Notes: generated by a model from the letters alone, not told the origin. Shown: positions 1 through 5,500, counted from the first letter of the stretch. The stretch: 5,523 nt of DNA from Acidobacteriaceae bacterium (GCA_030049955.1 JASIJX010000529.1:1-5523); one strand, 5' to 3'. A program made the numbers and translations.

Positions 1-471
1 CAGAGACCCGCAGCGACCGACCCGAAAACGAAGATCGAGATGGCGCATAACCGGCTGGAGAGCGGCGACGAGTTCGGCGCAGTGGCGGCCAGCTTCTCAG
101 AAGACCCGAACACTGCCCCGAACGGCGGCGATATGGGCTTCGTTTCGGAGTCGCAGCTCAAGGCCGACCCAATTGTTTACGACGCCATCAGCAAGCTCAA
201 GCCCGACCAGTTCACCGACGTGATCCCCATTACCGATAACGGCCCCGGTCACAAGGTGACCGAATACGACATCTTCAAGCTCATCGCCCGCGACCCGGCT
301 GGGCAGCGCGAGCTGAACGACCCGAGGGTGCAGCAATACATACACCAGCTCCTGCATGACGGACAGAAACAGGTGCTGCAGAACGCTTATATCGAAATGC
401 TGCAGGATGAAGCCAAGGTGCGGAACTACTTCGCCGAGCAGATTTTGAAACAGGGAGTGCCGGCGCAGTAG
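1..471 (+). CDS. Parvulin-type peptidyl-prolyl cis-trans isomerase (PpiC/SurA-like), 3' part only
   Basis: The reading frame is open from the first base to a TAG at 469-471 (156 residues), so the true start lies outside the window; the ATG at position 40 is internal to the domain. The visible part opens inside the rotamase domain: the stretch GDEFGAVAASFSEDPNTA followed by GGDMGFV is the hallmark parvulin signature, and about 20 residues later comes LKPDQFTDVIPI, the usual strand before the final GxH motif (here GPGH, followed by a slightly atypical VTEYDIFKL). From about residue 108 a helical charged tail (DPRVQQYIHQLL to the end) resembles the C-terminal part of SurA-like chaperones. Family knowledge: these enzymes isomerise Xaa-Pro bonds and assist folding of exported or outer-membrane proteins in the periplasm. 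The signal peptide and N-terminal chaperone domain cannot be seen. It could instead be a PrsA or PpiD relative. Confidence 0.86.
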   Translation, partial: QRPAATDPKTKIEMAHNRLESGDEFGAVAASFSEDPNTAPNGGDMGFVSESQLKADPIVYDAISKLKPDQFTDVIPITDNGPGHKVTEYDIFKLIARDPAGQRELNDPRVQQYIHQLLHDGQKQVLQNAYIEMLQDEAKVRNYFAEQILKQGVPAQ

Positions 472-495
472 GCCGTTGTTCCCGCTCTGACGGAG

Positions 496-1305
496 CTAGG
501 ACAGGGCGCCCGAACCAGTCGGGCCGTCAAGTTCGTTCATGCGGCGAAACAGGCAGTCGAATTCCACGGCGGATACGTTGTCCCGGCCATGGTAGCCGAC
601 GGGCTGGATCTGCGCGGGAACGAAGCCCAGCTCGAACATGTGCTGCACTGCTTCGTGGAAGCGCCACGCGCCTTTGTAGACGCGAATGACAGGGAGCTCA
701 AGCATGATCCCTTCGAGCTTCGGCAGGGTCTGCCGGCCGCCATCGAGGACCTGCTTCTCATAGCCCTGCGTGTCAATTTTCACGAGCATTCTGCCAGTGA
801 GCCGGGCCGCTACTTCGTCCAGCGTGCGCACGGGAACTTCTTCGACATGGTCGACTGCCATGCGATCGTCATGCAGCCTGGCGCTGCCTGCCAGATCCAG
901 CATCGAGCTGAAGACCGACAGCCTGGAGACCTGCAGGGTTGCTGTGCCCGAAGCGGCGCCAAGGGCGCAGCGATGAACTTCCCAGTTGCCATCCCTGGCA
1001 GCCTTGCGGGAAAGCGCCTCAAACTCGGCTGCGATCGGCTCATAGGAGATGATTCGCCCGCGATATCCGTCGGCTCGCAGCGATTCGCCGAACTGGCCTG
1101 AATTGGCCCCGACGTCGATGAGCAGATCGATTTTGCGATTCTGGATGAAATCGATGAAGTCCTGAACTCTCCGCCTGCCGAGATGCAGGACCCCCATTCG
1201 CCGGTAGATCGCTCGCGGAATGCGGATCACGTCGTGCTCGTCTCCTACAATGCGCGGCATGCAATATATGCTGGCGCGGCTTGCAATGTTTGCTGGTTTG
1301 ATCAT
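496..1305 (-). CDS. FkbM-family SAM-dependent methyltransferase
   Basis: A 269-residue protein with the Rossmann-type SAM-binding fold of the FkbM family. Motif I is LLIDVGANSGQFG at residues 61-73; the acidic residue after strand 2 is E89 in ISYEP; the family-specific block LVKIDTQGYEKQVLDGG is at 174-190; and the usual ending VEFDCLFRR is at 247-255. Length and motif spacing are normal for an intact enzyme. FkbM proteins O-methylate sugars, polyketides or lipid-linked glycans; the substrate here cannot be told. There is no signal peptide, so it is probably cytoplasmic. The ATG at 1303-1305 has no Shine-Dalgarno sequence (a weak AGGA is 16 nt away), and an alternative ATG at residue 16 (1258-1260) is also poorly served, so the start is uncertain. 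It converges with the isomerase gene and is separated from the upstream operon by a hairpin terminator, so it is probably transcribed on its own. Confidence 0.9.
   Translation of the reverse strand: MIKPANIASRASIYCMPRIVGDEHDVIRIPRAIYRRMGVLHLGRRRVQDFIDFIQNRKIDLLIDVGANSGQFGESLRADGYRGRIISYEPIAAEFEALSRKAARDGNWEVHRCALGAASGTATLQVSRLSVFSSMLDLAGSARLHDDRMAVDHVEEVPVRTLDEVAARLTGRMLVKIDTQGYEKQVLDGGRQTLPKLEGIMLELPVIRVYKGAWRFHEAVQHMFELGFVPAQIQPVGYHGRDNVSAVEFDCLFRRMNELDGPTGSGALS
508..524. other. Small inverted repeat near convergent gene ends
   Basis: GCCCGA (508-513) pairs with TCGGGC (519-524) around a 5-nt loop. It lies within the last codons of the FkbM gene and 37 nt beyond the isomerase stop codon. 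It could slow polymerase leaving the plus-strand isomerase gene, but no T-run follows on either strand, so I do not call it a terminator. Confidence 0.25.
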
Positions 1306-1338
1306 AAAAGACGAAAAGTAATCCTGCGGCGAGCAGCG

Positions 1339-1371
1339 AAAAGCCCCCGCCGCGGCGGGGGCTTTTGTTTT
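1339..1371 (-). terminator. Strong GC-rich hairpin terminator at the end of the tonB-exbB-exbD operon
   Basis: A perfect 13-bp stem: AAAAGCCCCCGCC (1339-1351) pairs with GGCGGGGGCTTTT (1354-1366) around a 2-nt loop (in practice the inner base pairs open to a 4-nt loop). It begins 24 nt after the TPR lipoprotein stop and ends 34 nt before the FkbM start, so its natural role is to stop leftward operon transcripts. Read leftward, the stem is followed by only the four U residues that belong to its base, then CGCTG; read rightward it is followed by GTTTT. The structure therefore looks bidirectional, although no plus-strand gene is seen to end here. Confidence 0.8.
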
Positions 1372-1389
1372 CGGGCGATCGCCGGAGGG

Positions 1390-2256
1390 CTACTTCAGAT
1401 TGCCGTTGGCGTCCATGGTGATGCCGCCGGGACCGGCGTTCTTCTTCGCCTCGTTCGCCTTGCGGGTACCCATGGCGTCAGTGCGCCACTTTTCGGCCTG
1501 GGCCAGGTCATCCTTCACTTCGGCCGGATGACCGAAGTCCACATCGGCCTTGCGGCGGTAGATCAGGTTCAGGTAGGCCATGGCGTCGTCATAGTTCGGG
1601 TTGTCCTTAACGGCCTGATTCAGATAATCGAGGCCTTCGGAAACCAGCGGCGCATTTTGCTGTGCGACCGGTTCCATCACCTTCTTGGGAACCTTGATGT
1701 TTCCTTCGCCATCGTCGTTGAACCCGGCCGCCTGCAGAGCTTTGAGCAGGTTCTCGTGTGCGATGTCCCAGTCGATGACCCCGATGGTATAGGCCGCCTC
1801 GGGATTATCCGGCTTGACTTCCAGAACCTTCTTCTGCCACTCCTTGGCTTGCTCAAGCGAGCTCAGCCATTCCTGCGGATTGTTGTGATCCGCGATGCTG
1901 TAATAAATGCCCGCGATCTGCTGGATGCTGTTCACATCGCTGGGATCCTTGGCCAGCACTTCCTTGAAGATCTCGATCGCCTCATTGGCGTTCTTCAGAT
2001 TGTCCGGCGTAGACAGGCCAGGAACGACGTTCTGCGCCAGCGCAGTGGCCAGATAGGTCTTAGCCATGGACAGGTTCGGGTCGAGCTGCGTAGCCCGCTG
2101 GAAGTGTCCGATGGCTTCTTCATAGTGTGCGCTCTTGAAGGCGTCTACGCCCTTGTTCAACTGGTCGCGGGCTTCGAGCTGGCTGCACCCGCTGAGCGAA
2201 AAAGCCGTGCCGGCCAAGATTGCGGCGAGCGCCGTGATACGTGCGGCTCCGTTCAT
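1390..2256 (-). CDS. TPR-repeat lipoprotein, last gene of the TonB operon
   Basis: A 288-residue protein that starts with a lipoprotein signal: basic R6, a hydrophobic core, then the lipobox LSGC with C24 as the acylated cysteine. Residue +2 is Ser, which by the E. coli Lol rule would send it to the outer membrane. The mature part consists of tetratricopeptide-like helical pairs at about 32-65 (AFKSAHYEEAIGHFQRATQL with DP), 90-123 (EAIEIFKEVLAKDPSD), 131-166 (AKEWQKKVLEVKPDNPEAA) and 206-238 (GLDYLNQAVKDNPNYDDAM), ending in a charged tail. TPRs are protein-binding scaffolds; no catalytic residues are seen. The start is supported by AAGGAG (2268-2273) 11 nt upstream. The gene lies only 31 nt after exbD copy 1, so it is almost surely co-transcribed, and I infer a periplasmic partner or scaffold role in the TonB system. 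The specific function is unknown. Confidence 0.9.
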   Translation of the reverse strand: MNGAARITALAAILAGTAFSLSGCSQLEARDQLNKGVDAFKSAHYEEAIGHFQRATQLDPNLSMAKTYLATALAQNVVPGLSTPDNLKNANEAIEIFKEVLAKDPSDVNSIQQIAGIYYSIADHNNPQEWLSSLEQAKEWQKKVLEVKPDNPEAAYTIGVIDWDIAHENLLKALQAAGFNDDGEGNIKVPKKVMEPVAQQNAPLVSEGLDYLNQAVKDNPNYDDAMAYLNLIYRRKADVDFGHPAEVKDDLAQAEKWRTDAMGTRKANEAKKNAGPGGITMDANGNLK

Positions 2257-2287
2257 TTGCGTTTCTTCTCCTTCAGGCGCATGCCGT

Positions 2288-2719
2288 CTATTGGCCAGCC
2301 TGGATCTTAGGCGTCATCAGGCCGATGTGATCCACATTGGCCGCCTTGCCGATATCTATCACGTCGGCGATGTAGGCGAAGTTGACGCCGTCGTCGCCTT
2401 TCACGAACATGACACGCTCGGCCCGGTTTGCGTAGATTGCGGTGAGCTTAGGCAACAGCTCTCCGTGCGTAACATCCGTGTCGTTGATCTTGTAAGCCGG
2501 ACTCTGCCCGGCCCGTCCCAGGACCTGAACGACAATCGTACGTTCCGGGGGCGGTGCTGTCTTGGCCTTTGGAGGTTGAGGAACGAGTGCCTCCAGACCC
2601 TTTGGTGTCACTGGCACAATCACCATGAAGATGATCAGCAAAACGAGGAGAATATCGATCATCGGCGTGACATTAATGTCTGCCATGTTCCCACCGGAAC
2701 TGCCCGTCGACATTGCCAT
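2288..2719 (-). CDS. exbD: ExbD/TolR biopolymer transport protein, copy 1 (operon-distal)
   Basis: A 143-residue protein with the standard ExbD layout: short Gly/Ser-rich cytoplasmic N-terminus (1-14), the conserved INVTPMIDILLVLLIIFMV (15-33) carrying the membrane aspartate D22 that matches the proton-carrying Asp25 of E. coli ExbD, a Pro-rich linker (36-58), and a periplasmic ExbD/TolR domain (about 60-140). It is about 79% identical (hand alignment) to the neighbouring copy 2 and clearly less like copy 3. Both close copies carry PVTPKGL and LVPQPPK just after the helix. The start ATG at 2717-2719 has GAGGG (2728-2732) 8 nt upstream; M3 is an alternative. It lies 47 nt after copy 2 and 31 nt before the TPR gene. 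Role: with ExbB, converts proton flow into movement of TonB in the inner membrane. TolR is the alternative family name, but the linked tonB favours ExbD. Confidence 0.95.
   Translation of the reverse strand: MAMSTGSSGGNMADINVTPMIDILLVLLIIFMVIVPVTPKGLEALVPQPPKAKTAPPPERTIVVQVLGRAGQSPAYKINDTDVTHGELLPKLTAIYANRAERVMFVKGDDGVNFAYIADVIDIGKAANVDHIGLMTPKIQAGQ
2310..2345. repeat. 36-bp direct repeat, copy A (inside exbD copy 1)
   Basis: Positions 2310-2345 are identical base for base with 2789-2824. The repeat covers codons 126-136 of ExbD copy 1 plus parts of the flanking codons, encoding AANVDHIGLMT. Within another peptide the two paralogs share perfectly (residues 88-110 of copy 1) I count about 10 silent differences in 69 bases, so full identity here stands out. 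Confidence 0.9.
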
Positions 2720-2766
2720 CGCAGAAGCCCTCTCCTCGTGCTCCTAAAGAACCCTTCAGCGCCGGA

Positions 2767-3201
2767 TTACTGACCCTGCTGAATCTTCGGCGTCATCAGG
2801 CCGATGTGATCCACATTGGCCGCCCTGCCGATGTCGATGACGTCGGCGATGTACTGGAAGTTCACATCGTCATCGCCCTTGACGAACATCACGCGCTCGG
2901 CGCGGTTGGCGTAGATCGCGGTCAGCTTAGGCAGCAGATCAGTGTAGGCCACATCGTCCTGATTGATCTTGTAAGTCGGCGCAGCGCCGGGGCGGTAGAT
3001 CACCTGCACGACGATGGTGCGGTCGTTCGGCTGCTGCTGCTGCGGATTCTTGGGGGGCTGGGGCACCAGGGCGTCCAAGCCCTTGGGCGTAACCGGCACG
3101 ATGACCATAAAGATGATCAACAGCACCAGCAGAATGTCGATCATCGGCGTCACATTGATCTCGGCCATGCTGCCGCCGCCGCCGCCCGTTGTCATTGCCA
3201 T
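2767..3201 (-). CDS. exbD: ExbD/TolR biopolymer transport protein, copy 2 (middle)
   Basis: A 144-residue paralog of copy 1 with the same architecture. The N-terminus has five glycines (6-10), INVTPMIDILLVLLIIFMV is at 15-33 with the channel aspartate D22, and the linker differs: it holds four glutamines (NPQQQQPND, about 52-60) where copy 1 has AKTAPPPE. The periplasmic domain ends DHIGLMTPKIQQGQ. The start ATG at 3199-3201 is well placed: GAGGAG (3210-3215) lies 8 nt upstream. The gene follows copy 3 after a 93-nt gap holding two hairpins and precedes copy 1 by 47 nt. The differences between the pair cluster in the N-terminal tip, the linker and the middle of the periplasmic domain, while the helix and C-terminal half are nearly fixed. 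This suggests the pair acts on the same ExbB, perhaps as a heterodimer; that is inference. Confidence 0.95.
   Translation of the reverse strand: MAMTTGGGGGSMAEINVTPMIDILLVLLIIFMVIVPVTPKGLDALVPQPPKNPQQQQPNDRTIVVQVIYRPGAAPTYKINQDDVAYTDLLPKLTAIYANRAERVMFVKGDDDVNFQYIADVIDIGRAANVDHIGLMTPKIQQGQ
2789..2824. repeat. 36-bp direct repeat, copy B (inside exbD copy 2)
   Basis: Second member of the exact 36-bp repeat pair; the two start 479 bp apart in the same orientation and in the equivalent reading position. Homologous recombination between them would remove one exbD copy and leave an intact chimeric gene. Confidence 0.9.
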
Positions 3202-3294
3202 GACTTAAACTCCTCGTTTGAACTTTCGCGGGGGCTAAGACCCCCGATTTACCTGCCTGGTCCGCGATGCGATCCCGCTGCGCGGGAGCGGAGG
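3202..3294 (-). other. Gap between exbD copies 3 and 2 with two stem-loops
   Basis: This 93-nt gap contains two hairpins: CGGGGG (3229-3234) with CCCCCG (3241-3246) around a 6-nt loop, and TCCCGC (3273-3278) with GCGGGA (3282-3287) around a 3-nt loop. Neither is followed by a T-run in the direction of transcription, so full termination is unlikely. Effects on mRNA processing or stability are possible. The left end carries the ribosome-binding site of exbD copy 2. Confidence 0.45.
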
Positions 3295-3735
3295 CTACTC
3301 GCCGCCGGCCAGGTTGCCTTCCTTCTTCTGGGTCAGCAGGCCGATCTCTTCGACGCCCGCGGTGCGAACATCGTCGATGGCGTCTTCAACGGCGCGATAC
3401 TGCGCGCGCGCATCGGCGCGGACGTAAATGGTCTTGTCGGTCTTGTCTTGCAGCTTGTCCTGCACCAGGCTGCCAAGCTGGCTGGGATCGACCTTGTTCT
3501 GGCCGAGGAACACACTGCCGTCGCGCGTGACCGCAACCACGATGGCATCGTCCTTGTCGGCATCGGGCATGCTGGTGGCGTTCTCCACCTTGGCCATGTC
3601 GATCTGGACTTTGTTCTGCAACATGGGCGTGATCACCATGAAGATGATCAGCAGCACCAGCATTACGTCCACCATGGGGGTGACGTTGATGTTGGAGTTT
3701 ACTTTTTTACCTTCGTCTCGAATTGCAACTGCCAT
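3295..3735 (-). CDS. exbD: ExbD/TolR biopolymer transport protein, copy 3 (proximal to exbB)
   Basis: A 146-residue ExbD with a charged N-terminus (RDEGKK, 6-11), the membrane segment NINVTPMVDVMLVLLIIFMV (15-34) with channel aspartate D23, a polar linker (about 35-60) rich in Asp, Lys and Met, and a periplasmic domain ending IGLLTQKKEGNLAGGE. It keeps the NVTPM-V/I-D core and the IGLL/M-T ending of the other two copies but lacks their PVTPKGL and LVPQPP segments, so it is the diverged, probably original, partner. The start ATG at 3733-3735 has GGAG (3742-3745) 6 nt upstream. As the first exbD after exbB it is the best candidate for the main channel subunit (inference). ExbD acts as a dimer inside an ExbB pentamer in the characterised systems. 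Confidence 0.95.
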   Translation of the reverse strand: MAVAIRDEGKKVNSNINVTPMVDVMLVLLIIFMVITPMLQNKVQIDMAKVENATSMPDADKDDAIVVAVTRDGSVFLGQNKVDPSQLGSLVQDKLQDKTDKTIYVRADARAQYRAVEDAIDDVRTAGVEEIGLLTQKKEGNLAGGE

Positions 3736-3896
3736 TGTGGGCTCCGAGCGGTTGAAATTGGTTCCGGACCCGCTGTTTCCGAATCCAGTCCGGCTGGAGT
3801 CTCGATCAAGTTGCGGGGCAGCGCAAACTGCCCCGCATGATTCTCGCTTCGATCCTCGTATGAGCCGGTTCTACATCAACAAAGGCCGCCTAGCGC
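3736..3896 (-). other. 161-nt exbB-exbD gap with a 10-bp stem-loop
   Basis: No reading frame is supported here. The clearest element is a perfect stem TGCGGGGCAG (3812-3821) pairing with CTGCCCCGCA (3828-3837) around the loop CGCAAA. It starts about 60 nt after the exbB stop. No T-run follows it leftward, so it is more likely a transcript-stabilising or attenuating element than a terminator. The right-hand border of exbD copy 3 carries its ribosome-binding site (3742-3745). Confidence 0.5.
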
Positions 3897-4637
3897 TTAG
3901 CGCTGGTGGCTCTGCTTGATGAAGTAGTCGATCAGCTCGCTCGAGGAGTTATCCATCTCCACGTCGAAGGCCTCGACACGGCCGGTGAAGTAGTTGAACG
4001 CCATGACGGCGGGGATGGCCACCAGCAGTCCGAAGGCAGTGGTTACCAGCGCCTCAGAGATACCGCCGGCGACGGCGCCGATGCCCGAGGTCTTCTGCGT
4101 GGCGATCTGGTTAAATGCGTTGAGAATGCCGACCACGGTGCCGAACAGGCCGACGAACGGGGCGGTTGCGCCGATGGTGGCGAGAACGCCCAGACCCCTC
4201 TTCAGCTTGGCGTGGACGATGGCCTCCGCACGCTCCAGGGCGCGGCCCGAGCTCTCGATGGTCTCCTCAGTGGGCGAACCCTGCGAAGCGCGGAACTCCT
4301 GCAGGCCGGCGGTCACCACCTCGGCCAGATGCGACTTCTTGTTGCGGTCGGCAATCTTGATGGCTTCTTCAAGCTTGCGGTCCTTGAGGGCGCCGGCCAC
4401 CTTGGGGGCGAACTCGCGCGACTGCTTGCGGGCAGCTGAGAAATACAGGTAACGGTCGATCATGACAGCCAGCGACCAGATCGACTCCAGGAACAGCAGG
4501 ATGGCAACAGCCCGGGCCAGCCATCCCATGTGGCCCCACAGGCCCATAGGGCTGAAGCTGACCGTCTGCTCGTCCTGAAGCAGGGCCAGGCTGCTGACCA
4601 TATGCGAAGCAATGTGCGAAAGTTGAGCGAGAATCAC
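3897..4637 (-). CDS. exbB: ExbB/TolQ/MotA-family proton channel protein
   Basis: A 246-residue protein with the three membrane segments of ExbB: about 38-60 (LARAVAILLFLESIWSLAVM), 147-175 (GLGVLATIGATAPFVGLFG onward) and 187-215 (GAVAGGISEALVTTAFGLLV onward), with the large cytoplasmic loop between the first two. TIGATAPFVGLFGTVVGI and SEALVTTAFGLLVAIPAV are the family's signature helices. T154 and T200 align with the channel-lining T148 and T181 of E. coli ExbB, and E195 with E176. The product forms the pentameric inner-membrane channel that uses proton flow to energise ExbD and TonB. The start is a GTG at 4635-4637, chosen because AGGAGG (4648-4653) lies 10 nt upstream; an ATG at residue 13 is a poorer option. 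It follows tonB by 140 nt. TolQ or MotA names are possible, but the linked tonB favours ExbB. Confidence 0.95.
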   Translation of the reverse strand: MILAQLSHIASHMVSSLALLQDEQTVSFSPMGLWGHMGWLARAVAILLFLESIWSLAVMIDRYLYFSAARKQSREFAPKVAGALKDRKLEEAIKIADRNKKSHLAEVVTAGLQEFRASQGSPTEETIESSGRALERAEAIVHAKLKRGLGVLATIGATAPFVGLFGTVVGILNAFNQIATQKTSGIGAVAGGISEALVTTAFGLLVAIPAVMAFNYFTGRVEAFDVEMDNSSSELIDYFIKQSHQR

Positions 4638-4777
4638 TTGAATCGTTCCTCCTAAGGAGTTTGTTGGTTAAAGCGCCCGCCAAGGGCGGCGCGGTGAAAG
4701 GGACTGCCCTTGCGGGGCCGGACCCGGCAACTGCAAAGGCCTTCTGCCTAGACGCTACAGAAGGCCAAAGGGTTTGT
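4638..4777 (-). other. 140-nt tonB-exbB gap with several alternative hairpins
   Basis: The strongest hairpin is GGCCTTCTG (4738-4746) with CAGAAGGCC (4758-4766), 9 bp with an 11-nt loop, starting 11 nt after the tonB stop and followed leftward by TTTGC, which resembles a weak terminator or attenuator. Further left, CAAGGGC (4681-4687) pairs with GCCCTTG (4706-4712), extendable by two pairs, and CGCCC (4674-4678) can instead pair with GGGCG (4684-4688). These last two share bases, so they exclude each other. GCCG (4717-4720) with CGGC (4725-4728) forms a further small stem. No gene is supported here. Confidence 0.5.
4648..4659 (-). promoter_or_regulatory. Ribosome-binding site of exbB within a small dyad
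   Basis: On the minus strand AGGAGG (4648-4653) is 10 nt before the GTG start of exbB and decides that start. It is part of the near-perfect dyad CTCCT-A-AGGAG (plus-strand 4649-4659). The centre is a single base, so it cannot fold tightly on itself, but the upstream CTCCT could mask the site through alternative pairing. Confidence 0.65.
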
Positions 4778-5500
4778 TTACCCGCCGAGGGTGAAAATCA
4801 CGTTAATGGTCGTTTCCACCTCAACCGGCTCGTTATTGAGCAGATATGGCTTGTAACGCCACTGCCTGACGGCGTCCAGGGCGGCTTCCTGCAACATGGC
4901 GGGGCCGCTGAGGACGCGGAGGTTTTCGATCTGGCCGCTCTTGGAGATATTGGCCTGGAGCACCACGGTGCCCGAAACACGGGCCGCCTTGGCGATCGGC
5001 GGGTACATCGGAGTCACCTTGGAGATCAGCATGCCGACGGCCACGCCGGCCGAAATGTTGACCTTCTTGGGAGGAGCCTGCTTGACCTGGGGCGCGCTAC
5101 CGCTGCCGAAGATGCCGCCCATCACGCCGCCCGAGCCGCCCATGCCTTCCATGCCGGCCACGCCAAAGCTCGACGGAGGCGCTTCCTTCTCCTGCACCAT
5201 CTGGATGTTTTTGGGAATGCGGGTAGGCGCCGTGAGCTGGTTATTCATCATCTCCGACTGCACGTGCACGATATGCACCTCTGGTGGCGGAGGCGGTGGT
5301 GGCGGCGGCGGTGGTGGCGGCGGCGCAAAGAGCAGCGTTTCCATGGCGGCCTTAGGCAACGCCTCGGGGTAGATCAGCGGAATCAAGATCAGCAGCAGCA
5401 GGATGGAGCCATTGATGGCGAAAGTGAACCACATCCAGCGGCCGCTCTTGGTAGCCTTTCTGATCTTGCCCGAGGATTCAAATGTGGAGTCTTCAAACAT
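4778..5500 (-). CDS. tonB: TonB energy transducer protein
   Basis: A 240-residue protein with the full TonB plan: short cytoplasmic tail with basic residues (12-21), one signal-anchor helix (about 22-44, FAINGSILLLLILIPLIY), a periplasmic arm, and a C-terminal TonB domain (about 155-240). The arm begins with fourteen consecutive prolines (60-73), then a linker with a Gly/Met-rich stretch (113-135) and a PPKK segment. The C-terminal domain carries the usual signatures: TPMYPPIAKAARVSGTVVLQ (163-182), GQIENLRVLSGP (189-200), AALDAVRQWRYKP (206-218) and a final beta strand. It carries energy from ExbB-ExbD to outer-membrane TonB-dependent receptors. The start ATG at 5498-5500 has GAGG (5508-5511) 7 nt upstream. 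It heads the operon as far as can be seen; its promoter is outside the window. Confidence 0.94.
   Translation of the reverse strand: MFEDSTFESSGKIRKATKSGRWMWFTFAINGSILLLLILIPLIYPEALPKAAMETLLFAPPPPPPPPPPPPPPEVHIVHVQSEMMNNQLTAPTRIPKNIQMVQEKEAPPSSFGVAGMEGMGGSGGVMGGIFGSGSAPQVKQAPPKKVNISAGVAVGMLISKVTPMYPPIAKAARVSGTVVLQANISKSGQIENLRVLSGPAMLQEAALDAVRQWRYKPYLLNNEPVEVETTINVIFTLGG
5282..5323 (-). repeat. Fourteen-codon proline tract of tonB (G-rich on the plus strand)
   Basis: Fourteen consecutive proline codons using CCG, CCA and CCT in mixed order, so it is not a simple triplet expansion at the DNA level. On the plus strand this makes fourteen GG pairs, each separated by one base, a strong setting for two-layer G-quadruplexes in the template strand. 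Runs of prolines slow ribosomes and generally need EF-P. Confidence 0.85.

Noticed and set aside
508..524. Possible bidirectional terminator for the convergent isomerase and FkbM genes
   Set aside because: The stem is only 6 bp, lies inside FkbM coding sequence, and has no T-run on either side; kept only as a low-confidence inverted repeat.
1374..1383. 10-bp palindrome GGCGATCGCC near the operon end
   Set aside because: A single short palindrome in GC-rich DNA; no second copy or operator context to support a binding site.
1183..2310. Plus-strand open frame of 375 codons over the TPR gene and terminator
   Set aside because: Antisense of the TPR lipoprotein gene and the start of FkbM; it runs through the terminator hairpin and lacks any recognisable domain or credible ribosome-binding site.
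2135..2773. Repeated antisense peptide LRRHQADVIHIGR seen twice on the plus strand
   Set aside because: It arises from the exact 36-bp repeat in the two exbD copies read in the opposite direction, not from a repeat protein.
2713..3840. Long plus-strand open frame of 375 codons across the exbD genes
   Set aside because: It is the antisense shadow of exbD copies 2 and 3, in GC-rich DNA where stops are rare; its His/Asp/Val-rich product has no family features, and the minus-strand genes are unambiguous.
4896..5372. Plus-strand open frame with a polyglycine run opposite tonB
   Set aside because: The glycine run is simply the complement of the TonB proline codons; no independent evidence for a gene.
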